Position numbers and translations under genes: made by a program. The notes under the pieces were generated by a model that did no database searches, was not told where the DNA came from, and worked only from the letters and a program-made list of their open reading frames with translations. A DNA stretch of 64,000 bases from Alphaproteobacteria bacterium. Lineage in GTDB: Bacteria > Pseudomonadota > Alphaproteobacteria > Geminicoccales > Geminicoccaceae. The DNA lies in NCBI GenBank assembly GCA_026982705.1, contig JALSGP010000040.1, positions 61,648-125,647 of the forward strand, written 5' to 3'. The number at the start of each line of letters is the position of its first letter. The first letter of the stretch is position 1. This document shows, in pieces, positions 34,053 through 44,332 of the stretch.

Positions 34053-34802
34053 TCAGTGGAGGATCTGGCTCAGGAACAGCCGCGTGCGTTCCGAACGCGG
34101 ACGGGAGAAGAATTCCGCCGGCGGCGCCATCTCCACGATCTCGCCCTGGTCCATGAAGCAGATGAAGTCCGCCACCTGGCGGGCGAAGCCCATCTCGTGG
34201 GTGACCACCACCATGGTCATGCCCTCCTCGGCCAGCTCGATCATCACGTCCAGCACCTCCTTCACCATCTCCGGATCGAGGGCCGAGGTGGGCTCGTCGA
34301 AGAGCATGATCTTGGGCCGCATGCACAGGGCCCGCGCGATGGCGACCCGCTGCTGCTGACCGCCGGAGAGCTGGCCCGGGTATTTGTGGGCCTGTTCGGG
34401 GATCCGGACCCGTTCCAGGAAGAACATGGCCAGCTCCTCGGCCTCGCGACGGGGCATGTGCTTCACGTGCATCGGCGCGAGGATCAGGTTCTCCATCACC
34501 GTCAGGTGCGGGAAGAGGTTGAACTGCTGGAACACCATGCCGACCTCGCGGCGGATGGCGTCGAGATGCTTGACGTCGCCGTCGAGGGGGATGCCGTCGA
34601 CGACGATCTCGCCCCGCTGATAGTCCTCGAGGCCGTTGATGCAGCGGATCATGGTGGACTTGCCCGAACCCGAGGGGCCACAGACCACCACCTTCTGTCC
34701 CCTGGCCACCTCCAGCGTGATGCCGCGCAGCACGTGGAACTCGCCGAACCACTTGTGCACGTCGCGCATCACGATCATGCGATCGGCGCCGTCCTGCGCC
34801 AT
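34053..34802 (-). CDS. aapP: General L-amino acid ABC transporter, ATP-binding protein
   Basis: A 249-residue ABC ATPase. Walker A GPSGSGKS at about 41-48, the Q-loop [13 protein letters not shown], signature [15 protein letters not shown] and Walker [15 protein letters not shown] are all intact. It drives the AapJQMP importer for polar and other L-amino acids. It is the last of four genes (aapJ-Q-M-P) and starts 11 nt after aapM. The ATG at 34802 is the natural start. Confidence 0.93.
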   Translation of the reverse strand: MAQDGADRMIVMRDVHKWFGEFHVLRGITLEVARGQKVVVCGPSGSGKSTMIRCINGLEDYQRGEIVVDGIPLDGDVKHLDAIRREVGMVFQQFNLFPHLTVMENLILAPMHVKHMPRREAEELAMFFLERVRIPEQAHKYPGQLSGGQQQRVAIARALCMRPKIMLFDEPTSALDPEMVKEVLDVMIELAEEGMTMVVVTHEMGFARQVADFICFMDQGEIVEMAPPAEFFSRPRSERTRLFLSQILH

Positions 34803-34813
34803 GGCTTCCTCCC

Positions 34814-35923
34814 TCAGTCGCGCTCGCGGCCGGCGGCCAGCACCCGTTCCACGTACATGCTGTAGCGGGACATGCCGAAGCAGAAGATCCAGAAACCGAA
34901 GGCGGCGAACAGATAGCTCTCCGCCGCCCGCCCCAGCCAGGCGGGATCGGTGGTGATGAGCTTCGCCATGCCCAGGAGGTCGTAGAGACCGATGATGGTG
35001 ACCAGCGAGGTGTCCTTGAACAGGCCGATGAAGGTGTTGACGATGCCGGGGATCACGAGGCGCAGGGCCTGCGGCAGGATGACGAGCCGCATCATCTGCC
35101 AGTAGGACAGCCCCAGCGCCATGGCCGCCTCGTACTGGCCCTTGGGAATGGCCTGCAGTCCGCCCCGCACCACCTCGGCCATGTAGGCCGAGGAGAAGAG
35201 GGAGACGCCCACCAGCGCCCGCAACAGCTTGTCGATGGTCACCCCCGGCGGCAGGAACAGCGGCAGCATCACCGAGGCCATGAAGAGGATGGTGACCAGC
35301 GGCACGCCGCGCACCAGCTCGATGAAGGCCACCGACAGCGCGCGGACCACCGGCATGGAGGACCGGCGTCCCAGGGCCAGCAGGATACCCAGCGGCAGCG
35401 AAGTGGTAATGCCGACGCCGGCGATCACCAGCGTCAGGAACAGCCCGCCCCAGTTGGCGGTCTCCACCGGGACCAGACCGAAGCGGCCGCCGGCGAACAG
35501 CAGGTACGCGACGGGCGGATAGACCAGGATCAGGACGATGGCGTAGAGGATGCGCCGCGGCATGCGCGGCAGGAACAGCGGCACCATCCCGGCCACCAGC
35601 AGCGCGAAGGCCAGCAGCACCCGCCAGCGCTCCTCCACCGGATAGAGGCCGAACAGGTACTGGTGGAAGCGCACGCGGACGAGCGCCCAGCAGGCGCCGT
35701 CGGCCGGGCAGTCGGCCTTGCTGGTCCCGGCGAGGGTGGCGTTCACCACCGCCCACTCGACGAAGGGCACCAGCGTCACCCACAGCAGCCACAGCACCAG
35801 GAAGGTGAGCAGGGTGTTGTACCAGGTGGAGAAGAGATTGTGCTTGAGCCAGGCCAGCGGTCCGATGCGCTCGCTCACCGGTGGCCGCGGGATTTCGCGC
35901 GGACTCTCGCTGCGGACGGCCAT
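34814..35923 (-). CDS. aapM: General L-amino acid ABC transporter, permease AapM
   Basis: A 369-residue inner-membrane permease with about eight predicted helices. The C-terminal half (about 150-360) is a HisM/GlnP-type permease domain; [22 protein letters not shown] near residue 260 is the EAA loop that contacts the ATPase. The N-terminal extension, with a periplasmic loop containing the Cys pair in [12 protein letters not shown], is typical of AapM. ATG at 35923, 3 nt from the aapQ stop. Confidence 0.93.
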   Translation of the reverse strand: MAVRSESPREIPRPPVSERIGPLAWLKHNLFSTWYNTLLTFLVLWLLWVTLVPFVEWAVVNATLAGTSKADCPADGACWALVRVRFHQYLFGLYPVEERWRVLLAFALLVAGMVPLFLPRMPRRILYAIVLILVYPPVAYLLFAGGRFGLVPVETANWGGLFLTLVIAGVGITTSLPLGILLALGRRSSMPVVRALSVAFIELVRGVPLVTILFMASVMLPLFLPPGVTIDKLLRALVGVSLFSSAYMAEVVRGGLQAIPKGQYEAAMALGLSYWQMMRLVILPQALRLVIPGIVNTFIGLFKDTSLVTIIGLYDLLGMAKLITTDPAWLGRAAESYLFAAFGFWIFCFGMSRYSMYVERVLAAGRERD

Positions 35924-35926
35924 GGA

Positions 35927-37114
35927 TCAGCGCTCCACCAGGGCCATGCGCCGGTTGTACCAGTTCATGAAGGCGGAGATGACCAGCGACAGCGACAGAT
36001 AGACCGCCATGGTGATGGCGATCACCTCCACCGCCTGGCCGGTCTGGTTGTTGATGGTCCCGGCCACGTTGAAGAAGTCGGGATAGCCGATGGCCACGCC
36101 GAGGGAGGAGTTCTTGGTGAGGTTGAGGTACTGGCTCGTCTGGGGCGGGATGATGACCCGGAGCGCCTGGGGAACGACGATGAGGCGCAGGGTCTGGCCG
36201 CGGGTGAGCCCCAGCGACCAGGCCGCCTCCCACTGTCCCCGGCTCACCGATTCGATGCCGGCGCGCACGATCTCGGCGATGAAGGAGGCGGTGTAGACGG
36301 AAAGCCCCGCCACCATGGCCAGGAATTCCGGCAGCAGCACCAGCCCGCCGGAGACGCGGAACTTGCCCAGCTCCGGATATTCGAAGGCGAGCGGCCGGCC
36401 GGTGGCGAGGAACACCGCCGCGGGTACCAGCAGCAGGATGGCGAGGCCCACGCGGAAGGTGGGGAAGGGCTGTCCCGTCGCCTCGAAGCGCCGCCGCGCC
36501 CAGCGGGCCAGCACCACCACCGCCGCCACCGCGAGGAGGAAGGCCAGGGCGGTGTAGCCGAAGCCGGGCTCGAAGAGGGGCTTCGGCACGAACAGCCCGC
36601 GCACGTTGAGATAGACCCCCTCGCCCAGCACCAGGCTGCGGCGCGGCGCCGGCAGCCCGCCCAGCACCACGAAGTACCAGACGATGAGCTGCAGCAGCAG
36701 CGGCACGTTGCGGACGATCTCGATGTAGGCCGCCGCCACCTTCGCCACCAGCCAGTTGGAGGAGAGGCGGGCGATGCCGACGACGAAGCCGAGGATGGTG
36801 GCGAGCACGATGGAGACGATGGAGACGTAGAAGGTGTTGAGCAGCCCCACCAGGAAGGCGCGGGCGTAGCTGTAGGTGCGGTCGTAGGGAACGAGGGCCT
36901 GGCTGATGTCGAAGCCGGCGGTGGTCCAGAGGAAGCCGAAGCCGGTGGACACCCCGAGCCGCTCGAGATTGAGCAGCGTGTTGCGGATCAGATAGGCGCC
37001 GCCGGCCACCACCAGCGCCAGCACCAGGAGCTGGGCGAAGACCGCCCGCACGCGGGCGTCGTTCCAGAAGGCCGCGGCGCGCCGCCGCGTCCGCGCGGGT
37101 CTCTCCGTGGCCAT
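35927..37114 (-). CDS. aapQ: General L-amino acid ABC transporter, permease AapQ
   Basis: A 395-residue permease, the partner of AapM. It has about eight membrane helices, an EAA loop ([18 protein letters not shown] at about residue 290) and the long N-terminal region [20 protein letters not shown] seen in AapQ proteins. The ATG at 37114 follows the 82-nt aapJ-aapQ gap, which carries a 13-bp hairpin. The C-terminal [12 protein letters not shown] end is typical. Confidence 0.93.
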   Translation of the reverse strand: MATERPARTRRRAAAFWNDARVRAVFAQLLVLALVVAGGAYLIRNTLLNLERLGVSTGFGFLWTTAGFDISQALVPYDRTYSYARAFLVGLLNTFYVSIVSIVLATILGFVVGIARLSSNWLVAKVAAAYIEIVRNVPLLLQLIVWYFVVLGGLPAPRRSLVLGEGVYLNVRGLFVPKPLFEPGFGYTALAFLLAVAAVVVLARWARRRFEATGQPFPTFRVGLAILLLVPAAVFLATGRPLAFEYPELGKFRVSGGLVLLPEFLAMVAGLSVYTASFIAEIVRAGIESVSRGQWEAAWSLGLTRGQTLRLIVVPQALRVIIPPQTSQYLNLTKNSSLGVAIGYPDFFNVAGTINNQTGQAVEVIAITMAVYLSLSLVISAFMNWYNRRMALVER

Positions 37115-37157
37115 GGTCCTTCGCCGGGGTCGAGGCGGGAGGGAGGGCGACGGGGGT

Positions 37158-37187
37158 CCGGTGCGCGGCCCGAAGGCCGCGCACCGG
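37158..37187 (-). terminator. Hairpin between aapJ and aapQ
   Basis: CCGGTGCGCGGCC (37158-37170) and GGCCGCGCACCGG (37175-37187) form a perfect 13-bp stem with a CGAA loop, starting 9 nt past the aapJ stop. In binding-protein operons such elements protect the upstream mRNA or cause partial termination, giving more binding protein than permease. No T-run. Confidence 0.65.
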
Positions 37188-37196
37188 CGCCCGGGA

Positions 37197-38219
37197 TCAC
37201 CGGAACGGCATCGCGTACTGGAGACCGCCCCGGGTCCACAGATCGTTGATGCCGCGGTCGATCTTGAGCGGCGTGTCCTTGCCCAGATTGCGCTCGAAGA
37301 TCTCGCCGTAGTTGCCCACCTGCTTGATCACCTGATAGGCCCAGTCCTGCGGCAGGCCGAGGTACTTGCCGAACTCGTCCTCGACACCGAGCAGGCGACG
37401 CACCGTGGGATCGGTGCTCTTCTCGCGCATCTCGTCGACGTTCTCGCTGGTGACGCCGTACTCCTCCGCCTCGATGGTGGCGTAGAAGACCCAGCGCACG
37501 ATGTCGCCCCACTCGTTGTCGCCGTGGCGCACCACCGGGCCGAGGGGCTCCTTGGAGATCACTTCCGGCAGGATCACCCAGTCGTCGGGATTGTCGAAAC
37601 GGGTGCGCTCGGCGTAGAGGCCGGAGCGGTCGGTGGTGAACACGTCGCAACGGCCGGCCTGGAAGGCGGCGATGGCCTCGTTGGCGTTCTCGAACACCAC
37701 CGGCTCGTACTTCATGTTGTGCTTGCGGAAGTAGTCGGCCAGGTTGCGCTCGGTGGTGGTCCCGGTCTGCACGCAGACCGAGGCGCCGTCGAGTTCGAGG
37801 GCGCTCTTCACGCCGAGACTCTTCGACACCATGAAGCCCTGACCGTCGTAGTAGTTGACCCCGACGAAATCGAGCCCCAGTGCGGTGTCACGCGTGAGCG
37901 TCCAGGTGGTGTTGCGGATCAGGACGTCGATCTCGCCCGACTGGAGGGCGGTGAAGCGTTCCTTGGCCGACAGCGGCACGTACTTGACCTTGGAGATGTC
38001 GCCGAAGATCGCCGCCGCCACCGCCTTGCAGTAGTCGACGTCGAAACCGGACCAGTTGCCCTGGTCGTCGACGGTGGCGAAACCCGGCAGGCCGCCGCCG
38101 TTGACGCCACAGCGGACGAAGCCGTTCTTCTTGACCGCCTCGAGGGTGGGGCTCGCCTCGGCCGCGCCGAGGCCGGCCACCACGAGTGCGCCCGCGAGCG
38201 CGAGAGACGACAGTCTCAT
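37197..38219 (-). CDS. aapJ: General L-amino acid ABC transporter, substrate-binding protein
   Basis: A 340-residue periplasmic binding protein with a signal peptide (residues 1-23, ending AAEA) and a PBP family 3 domain. Blocks such as FVRCGVNGGGLPGFA, GFDVDYCKAVAAAIFGD and RNTTWTLTRDTALGLDFVGVNYYDGQGFMV (over residues 102-131) are typical of AapJ. It delivers polar, acidic or branched amino acids to AapQM. ATG at 38219 chosen for the signal peptide. It is followed by a strong hairpin. It is divergent from the ureohydrolase gene. Confidence 0.94.
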   Translation of the reverse strand: MRLSSLALAGALVVAGLGAAEASPTLEAVKKNGFVRCGVNGGGLPGFATVDDQGNWSGFDVDYCKAVAAAIFGDISKVKYVPLSAKERFTALQSGEIDVLIRNTTWTLTRDTALGLDFVGVNYYDGQGFMVSKSLGVKSALELDGASVCVQTGTTTERNLADYFRKHNMKYEPVVFENANEAIAAFQAGRCDVFTTDRSGLYAERTRFDNPDDWVILPEVISKEPLGPVVRHGDNEWGDIVRWVFYATIEAEEYGVTSENVDEMREKSTDPTVRRLLGVEDEFGKYLGLPQDWAYQVIKQVGNYGEIFERNLGKDTPLKIDRGINDLWTRGGLQYAMPFR

Positions 38220-38383
38220 GGTACCTCCCGTAGCACGATGGCGTGTCCAGACGGCCGCGCCCACCGGGGCCGGCCGGCCGCAGCATGACACGTCCCGCGC
38301 CGGTTGCAAGGGACCTCTCCCCGCTTCTTGCTCCGAGCGGACCCGCCCGCCACTCTGGGCCCGGACCGTGTGGGGGAGGAACC

Positions 38384-39376
38384 GTGCAGGAGACGCGTCC
38401 GGGCGCCGGCATGGACGTGCCCCGCTTTTCCGGCATCGCCACCTTCATGCGCCTGCCGCACCTGCCGCCGGAGCGGGCCGAGGGGGTGGAGCTCGGCCTC
38501 GTGGGCGTTCCCTTCGACCTCGGCACCACCAACCGGCCGGGCGCCCGCTTCGGGCCGCGGGCGCTGCGCGAGGCGGCGTCCACCCTCCGTCGCCTCAACG
38601 GGGCCACCGGTGTCGATCCCTTCGCGCTGGCCCGCGCCGCCGATCTCGGCGATGCACCTGTCAATCCCGCCGATCTCGCGGACTCCCTGGTCCGCATCGA
38701 GGCCTTCTTCGACCGCCTCGTGACCCGCGGCATCGTGCCGCTCGCCGCCGGCGGCGACCATCTCGTCTCGCTGCCGATCCTGCGGGCGCTGGCGCGACGG
38801 TACGGACCGCTGGGCATGGTCCACTTCGACGCCCACACCGACTTCTACGACCGCTATTTCGGCGGCGCCCGCTTCACCCACGGCACGCCCTTCCGGCGGG
38901 CGGTGGAGGAAGGGGTGCTGGATCCCCGCCGGGTGGTGCAGATCGGCATCCGCGGCACCCTCTACGACGGTGAGGACGTGGCCTTCGCCCGCGCCGCCGG
39001 CGTGCGGATCGTCCCCATCGAGGAACTCGTGGACGAGGGACGCGAGGCCATCGTCGCCGAGGCGCGGGCGGTGGTGGGGGACGGGCCCGTCTACGTGAGC
39101 TTCGACATCGACGCCCTCGATCCGTCCCAGGCGCCGGGGACCGGCACGCCCGAGATCGGCGGCATCGGCGTCCACGACGCCCAGCGCATGATCCGTGCCC
39201 TGGACGGGCTCGATCTGGTGGGGGCGGACCTGGTGGAGGTGAGTCCGCCCTACGACGTGGGCGGCCTCACGGCCTGGACCGGCGCCAATCTGCTGTTCGA
39301 ACTGCTGTGCGTGCTGGCGCGGGCGGTGGCCCGTCGCCGTGGGGACGGGGCCGTCACGGGTGCGCCGACAGACTGA
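38384..39376 (+). CDS. Ureohydrolase (agmatinase/guanidino-acid hydrolase family)
   Basis: A 330-residue manganese ureohydrolase. The metal ligands are all present: GGDHL, HFDAHTDFYDR and SFDIDALDPSQAPGTGTPE. These enzymes split guanidino compounds (agmatine, guanidinobutyrate, guanidinopropionate) to an amine and urea. The substrate cannot be read from sequence; the first loop MRLPHLPPERAEGVELGLVG resembles guanidinobutyrase/guanidinopropionase as much as agmatinase. GTG at 38384 has GGAGGAACC before it; an ATG at 38411 is possible. Divergent from aapJ and overlapping the DUF2927 gene convergently by 23 nt. Confidence 0.86.
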   Translation: MQETRPGAGMDVPRFSGIATFMRLPHLPPERAEGVELGLVGVPFDLGTTNRPGARFGPRALREAASTLRRLNGATGVDPFALARAADLGDAPVNPADLADSLVRIEAFFDRLVTRGIVPLAAGGDHLVSLPILRALARRYGPLGMVHFDAHTDFYDRYFGGARFTHGTPFRRAVEEGVLDPRRVVQIGIRGTLYDGEDVAFARAAGVRIVPIEELVDEGREAIVAEARAVVGDGPVYVSFDIDALDPSQAPGTGTPEIGGIGVHDAQRMIRALDGLDLVGADLVEVSPPYDVGGLTAWTGANLLFELLCVLARAVARRRGDGAVTGAPTD

Positions 39377-40223
39377 AGCGCGCCGCCGCGCACAGGTCCG
39401 GCCGGTCGGCGAGACGGGCGCGCAGCCGGGCCAGCAGCGTCTCCCGCCGGGCCTCCAGGTCCCGTGGACCGTCGCCGGGGCGGACGGCGGGATCGTAGAG
39501 GAGCGCCAGCATGAGGCAGTCGTACCAGGCGAAGCGGTGGACCGGACCGCCGTCGTGATAGAGGGAGCGGCGGGGATCGGCGACATCGGCGGCGAGGCCC
39601 AGGGCCTGGGTGAATTCCTCGTGCAGACATTCCGTACGGCGCGCCGGCGGCAGGTCCGCCCGCACCGCTACCAGTGCCGCGCGGATGGCCGCGTCCCGTC
39701 CGCTGCGGGCGCGGAAGAAGCAGGGCACCCGGGTGAGGAATCGCCGGGCCTCCGTGAGCGCCGCCGGCTCCGCCCCCTCGCCGGCGAAGGCGGGATCCAG
39801 CAGTGCCACCACCACGGTCGGCGGCGCCGTCGCGTCGAACCAGGGCCCGAGGCGGGCCGCCCCGACCCGCTGCGGCAGGAAACGGCGTCGGGTCACCGTG
39901 CCGAGGGCGGCGAGGAAGGGACCGAGATCGCGGACCACCACCCCCGGATCGGCCACCACCGGCACCGGAATGCGGAAGGCCGCGAACTTGCGCACGTGGG
40001 GCGCCGGCCTCCCGGCTCCGTCGCCGCCGAGCCACAGCTCCGCCCGGGTCGCCACCGCCACGAAGTCCGCGAAGAGATCGTCCCACGGCACCGCCCCGGG
40101 CGGTGGCATGGGCGGCGGCAGCGAGGCGCCGATGGCGGACGGTGCGGGCGTGGACACCGCGCTCAGGATCGCGAGCACGACGAGCACGACGCGGCGGAAT
40201 CGGCCACGGTACGGCATGGCCAC
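39354..40223 (-). CDS. DUF2927 domain protein, exported
   Basis: A 289-residue protein with a signal peptide (about 1-33, ending SAIGA) and a DUF2927 domain. The diagnostic stretch is CLHEEFTQALGLAADVADPRRSLYHD at about residues 203-228, with an HEE motif that looks like a metalloprotease zinc site. Function has not been shown. Two in-frame Met codons lie 2 residues apart at the start; the first is used here. It is downstream of nothing obvious and 58 nt from the end of the HugZ-like gene on the same strand. Confidence 0.75.
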   Translation of the reverse strand: MAMPYRGRFRRVVLVVLAILSAVSTPAPSAIGASLPPPMPPPGAVPWDDLFADFVAVATRAELWLGGDGAGRPAPHVRKFAAFRIPVPVVADPGVVVRDLGPFLAALGTVTRRRFLPQRVGAARLGPWFDATAPPTVVVALLDPAFAGEGAEPAALTEARRFLTRVPCFFRARSGRDAAIRAALVAVRADLPPARRTECLHEEFTQALGLAADVADPRRSLYHDGGPVHRFAWYDCLMLALLYDPAVRPGDGPRDLEARRETLLARLRARLADRPDLCAAARFSLSAHP

Positions 40224-40281
40224 GGTCCCCGTCCCTTCGCCCGCGTACGCCGCGCCTCCCGGGCCGGCCGTCTCCCGTCCC

Positions 40282-41019
40282 TCAGGGCTCGACCGTCCGG
40301 GTGCGGGCGCGCCGCACCAGCTCCAGGAAGGCGGCGCGGGCCGCCTCGGGATCGCGGATCGGCCGCTCGAGGTCGAGCCGGCGCACCCGCTGGCGGCGGC
40401 GGAGGGTGAAGCCGTCGGGATCGATGCCCACCAGATGCCAGTCGCCCCCTTCCTCGCCCAGCAGCCGGGACGCGAGGAGCTGCACCAGATCGGCGTGTTC
40501 GCCGTCGAGTTGGGCCACCAGATCCGTCTCCGCCGCGGCGAGCGCCGCGACCTCCTCCGGGGCGTGGAGGAGACGGGCCGGATCCGGATCCGTCACCCGC
40601 CCGAAGCCCAGCACCAGATGCACCCGCAACACCTCCAGCCGCCACGGGTGGAAGTCCCGGAGTCCGCGCAGCCGCTCCGCCTCCGGCCGCAGGCGCAGAT
40701 AGCGGTCGCGGATGCGGGGATCGTCCGCCGGCACCGCCCGGCCCGTGAGGGTCATGCGGGGACCGGCGAGGGGCGTCGTGAGGTCACGGGTGCCGTCCAC
40801 GAGCAGCGCGGCGCGGGGATCGCGGCGGAGGTGGCGGGTGTGGCGGGCGAGATCGGAGACGAACAGCAGCGGCGTGCCGTCCACGTCGGTGGCGGGCGTC
40901 ACCACCGCCGCATAGGGGAACCCGTCCCCGTCGAGGGTGGCGAGGGAGGCTGCCGGCATCGCCCTCAGCAGTCGCCGGGCCTCGCGGATCTCCTCCTCCG
41001 GGCGCGTCACCGTCGCCAT
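40282..41019 (-). CDS. HugZ-like pyridoxamine-phosphate-oxidase-fold protein
   Basis: A 245-residue protein with an N-terminal split-barrel FMN-binding-like domain (ASLATLDGDGFPYAAVVTPA at residues 24-43, followed by LLFVSDLARHTRHLRRDPRAALLV) and a C-terminal DUF2470-like part (about 160-240). This is the layout of HugZ-type heme-utilisation proteins. The C-terminal segment DGEHADLVQLLA is typical of DUF2470. No other heme genes are nearby, so heme breakdown is only a family-level suggestion. ATG at 41019. It lies about 160 nt downstream of tRNA-Met on the same strand. Confidence 0.75.
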   Translation of the reverse strand: MATVTRPEEEIREARRLLRAMPAASLATLDGDGFPYAAVVTPATDVDGTPLLFVSDLARHTRHLRRDPRAALLVDGTRDLTTPLAGPRMTLTGRAVPADDPRIRDRYLRLRPEAERLRGLRDFHPWRLEVLRVHLVLGFGRVTDPDPARLLHAPEEVAALAAAETDLVAQLDGEHADLVQLLASRLLGEEGGDWHLVGIDPDGFTLRRRQRVRRLDLERPIRDPEAARAAFLELVRRARTRTVEP

Positions 41020-41178
41020 GCTTCCGCCCTCCGCCGTCCCCGGCGAGGATGATGCGTCGGGCGCCGCCGGCAAGGGCCCGAGGACCGGTCTCGTGGGATC
41101 CGCCCGGGCGCCGGCGTGCGGCGCCATCGCCCGCGTCCCGGGTCACCGCGTCGTGCGGAGATGAAGGCGTGAACGAAC

Positions 41179-41253
41179 TGGTAGCGGAGGAGGGATTCGA
41201 ACCCCCGACCCACGGATTATGATTCCGCTGCTCTACCGCTGAGCTACTCCGCC
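41179..41253 (-). tRNA. tRNA-Met (CAT), elongator type
   Basis: A complete cloverleaf on the minus strand, 75 nt including encoded CCA. The acceptor GGCGGAG pairs with CTCCGCT (one G-T pair), the D arm is AGCTC/GAGC, the anticodon stem GCGGA/TCCGT surrounds the loop ATCATAA with anticodon CAT, and the T arm contains GTTCGAATC. The sequence resembles alphaproteobacterial elongator tRNA-Met. The absence of a 1-72 mismatch of C-A type argues against an initiator. A tRNA-Ile2 with modified CAT cannot be fully excluded. Confidence 0.92.
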
Positions 41254-41266
41254 CCGATCGCCGCTG

Positions 41267-41295
41267 GATCTAGGCGGGCCCCCGCCGGCCGTCAA
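41267..41295 (-). promoter_or_regulatory. Promoter of tRNA-Met
   Basis: On the minus strand: TTGACG (41290-41295), a 17-nt spacer, TAGATC (41267-41272), placing the start about 7 nt before the tRNA 5' end. A CGGCCG-TCAAG-CGGCCG dyad just past the phaB stop overlaps the -35 and could also serve as the phaB terminator. Confidence 0.6.
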
Positions 41296-41324
41296 GCGGC
41301 CGCCGCGGGCCCCATCGGCTCGGA

Positions 41325-42047
41325 TCAGGTCATGTACTGGCCGCCGTTGACGGTGAGGGTGGCACCGGTGATGAAGCCGGCCTCCTCGCTCACCAGGAAG
41401 ACGACGCAGCGCGCCACCTCCTCCGGCGTGCCCAGCCGTCCCACGGGGATCTGCGCGACGATCCGCTGCCGCACGTCCTCGCGCACCGCCATCACCATGT
41501 CGGTGGCGATGTAGCCGGGGGCCACGGCGTTGACGGTGATGCCCTTCCCCGCGTTCTCCAGCGCCAGCGCCTTCGTGAAGCCGAGCACGCCGGCCTTGGC
41601 GGCGGAATAGTTGGTCTGGCCGAACTGGCCCTTCTGACCGTTGATGGAGGAGATGTTGACGATGCGGCCCCAGCCGCGCGCCCGCATCCCCTCGATCACC
41701 TGGCGGGTGACGTTGAAGAGGGAGTCGAGATTGGTACGGATCACCGCCCGCCACTGCTCCGGGGTCATGCGGTGGAAGGTGACGTCCCGCGTGATGCCGG
41801 CATTGTTGACCAGGATGTCGACGGGGCCGAGCTCCGCCTCGATCCGCGCCACCGCCTCGCGGCAGGCCTCGAAGTCGCCCACGTCGAAGCGGTAGGCGGG
41901 GATCCCCGTCTCCTCCCGGAAGCGGCGGGCCGCCTCCTCATTGCCGTGGTAGCTGGCCGCCACACGATGGCCCTCGGCCGCGAGCGCCCTGGAGATGGCC
42001 GCGCCGATGCCGCGGGTGCCGCCCGTCACCAGTGCCACACGAGACAT
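41325..42047 (-). CDS. phaB: Acetoacetyl-CoA reductase
   Basis: A 240-residue short-chain dehydrogenase that reduces acetoacetyl-CoA to (R)-3-hydroxybutyryl-CoA with NADPH for polyhydroxybutyrate synthesis. TGGTRGIG at the N-terminus binds the cofactor; NNAGITRD, NISSINGQKGQFGQ and NYSAAKAG provide the Ser-Tyr-Lys active site. GQFGQTNYSAAKAG is the typical PhaB form. ATG at 42047, 54 nt after phaA. Length and sequence fit PhaB closely, better than FabG. Confidence 0.93.
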   Translation of the reverse strand: MSRVALVTGGTRGIGAAISRALAAEGHRVAASYHGNEEAARRFREETGIPAYRFDVGDFEACREAVARIEAELGPVDILVNNAGITRDVTFHRMTPEQWRAVIRTNLDSLFNVTRQVIEGMRARGWGRIVNISSINGQKGQFGQTNYSAAKAGVLGFTKALALENAGKGITVNAVAPGYIATDMVMAVREDVRQRIVAQIPVGRLGTPEEVARCVVFLVSEEAGFITGATLTVNGGQYMT

Positions 42048-42101
42048 GTCGCTCCCTCCCGATCCATGCGGGGCCGGCCCGTGGCCGTCCCCTCCTTCCT
42101 C

Positions 42102-43472
<1,371 letters not shown>

Positions 43473-43487
43473 TCAACCCTTTTTTAA
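43473..43487 (+). promoter_or_regulatory. CtrA-like binding site upstream of flp
   Basis: TCAA, seven bases, TTAA (43473-43487), followed by C. It matches the alphaproteobacterial CtrA pattern TTAA-N7-TTAA with one mismatch. It lies 53 nt ahead of the flp start. CtrA control of pilin genes is known in Caulobacter; here it is inferred from the motif alone. Confidence 0.4.
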
Positions 43488-43540
43488 CACCTCACCGCTA
43501 GGGTCGCGGGTGCTGGCAGCCACCAACAGGGAGATCGGCC

Positions 43541-43732
43541 ATGCGACTGCTCCGCGCCCTCTGGCAGGACGAATCCGGTGCCACCGCGATCGAATACGGG
43601 CTCATCGCGGCCCTGGTCGCGGTCGCCATCATCGGCGTGCTCTCGACGCTGGGCGACAACCTCCAGAGCACCTTCGAGAACGTGGCGGACACCCTCGGCG
43701 AGGCCACCTCCTCGGGCGGCGGCGACAGCTGA
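43541..43732 (+). CDS. flp: Flp family type IVb pilin
   Basis: A 63-residue prepilin. A short basic leader ends at Gly13, the cleavage site G/A is followed by ATAIEYGLIAALVAVAIIGV, and the conserved Glu is at +5 (Glu18) with Tyr after it, as in Flp/PilA pilins. A Ser/Gly tail ends the protein. AGGGAG lies 8 nt before the ATG. It is the structural subunit for the Tad machine encoded next to it and would be processed by the CpaA peptidase downstream. Confidence 0.93.
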   Translation: MRLLRALWQDESGATAIEYGLIAALVAVAIIGVLSTLGDNLQSTFENVADTLGEATSSGGGDS

Positions 43733-43783
43733 TCCCGAAGGTGATCCGAAACGGGTGACGGCGGCCTCGGGCCGCCGTCGCCG

Positions 43784-44326
43784 ATGTCCGGGAGCGATGC
43801 CGTGTCCCTCGGTGCCTGGGCCGCCCTCCCCCTGATCGCGGGCCTCCTCCACGCCGCCCTCGTCGATCTGGGCGCGCGGCGCATTCCCAACGGCGCGGTG
43901 GTGGCGACGGCGGCGGGGGCACTGGCGTGGCGGCTGGCGGCGGGGGCGACGCCCGCGGGTCTCGCCGCCACGCTCCTGACCACTCTCGTGCTCTTCGGCG
44001 GCCTACTCCTCCTCTGGCGTCGGGGCGGTCTCGGCGGCGGCGACGTCAAGCTGATGACGGCCGCGGCCCTCGCCTTTCCGGCCGCCGGCATCCTCGACTT
44101 CGCGCTGTTCACCGCCCTCGCCGGCGGTGGCCTCGCACTCGCGATGCTGGCGATGCGGCGGCTGCGGTCGTGCGCGGCCCCCCTGCTCCTCCCGCCGGCG
44201 ATGCGGACGGGCGGGGCGCGCGTGGCGTTAACCGGGGATTCAGGAACGGGGGTTAGTGTGCCCTACGGCGTGGCCATCGCGGCCGGTGCGCTCCTCGCCC
44301 TGGCCGTGCGCTGGCCGACCATGTGA
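43784..44326 (+). CDS. cpaA: Prepilin peptidase CpaA/TadV
   Basis: A 180-residue inner-membrane aspartic peptidase (family A24) that trims Flp prepilin. The two catalytic Asp are Asp28 in LVDLGARRIPN and Asp87 in GGGDVKL. Five or six membrane helices. This is the short form lacking the methylation domain, typical of Tad loci. About 30 residues near 145-160 (GGARVALTGDSGTG) form a loop before the last helix. ATG at 43784; cpaB follows 6 nt later. Confidence 0.9.
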   Translation: MSGSDAVSLGAWAALPLIAGLLHAALVDLGARRIPNGAVVATAAGALAWRLAAGATPAGLAATLLTTLVLFGGLLLLWRRGGLGGGDVKLMTAAALAFPAAGILDFALFTALAGGGLALAMLAMRRLRSCAAPLLLPPAMRTGGARVALTGDSGTGVSVPYGVAIAAGALLALAVRWPTM

Positions 44327-44332
44327 GGGTCC

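Noticed and set aside
41179..41253. tRNA-Met as an attachment site for the phage cassette
   Set aside because: It is 11 kb away, and I saw no copy of its 3' end at either cassette border.
44225..44258. TTAACC...TTAG motifs resembling a CtrA site
   Set aside because: They lie inside the cpaA coding sequence and do not match the N7 spacing.
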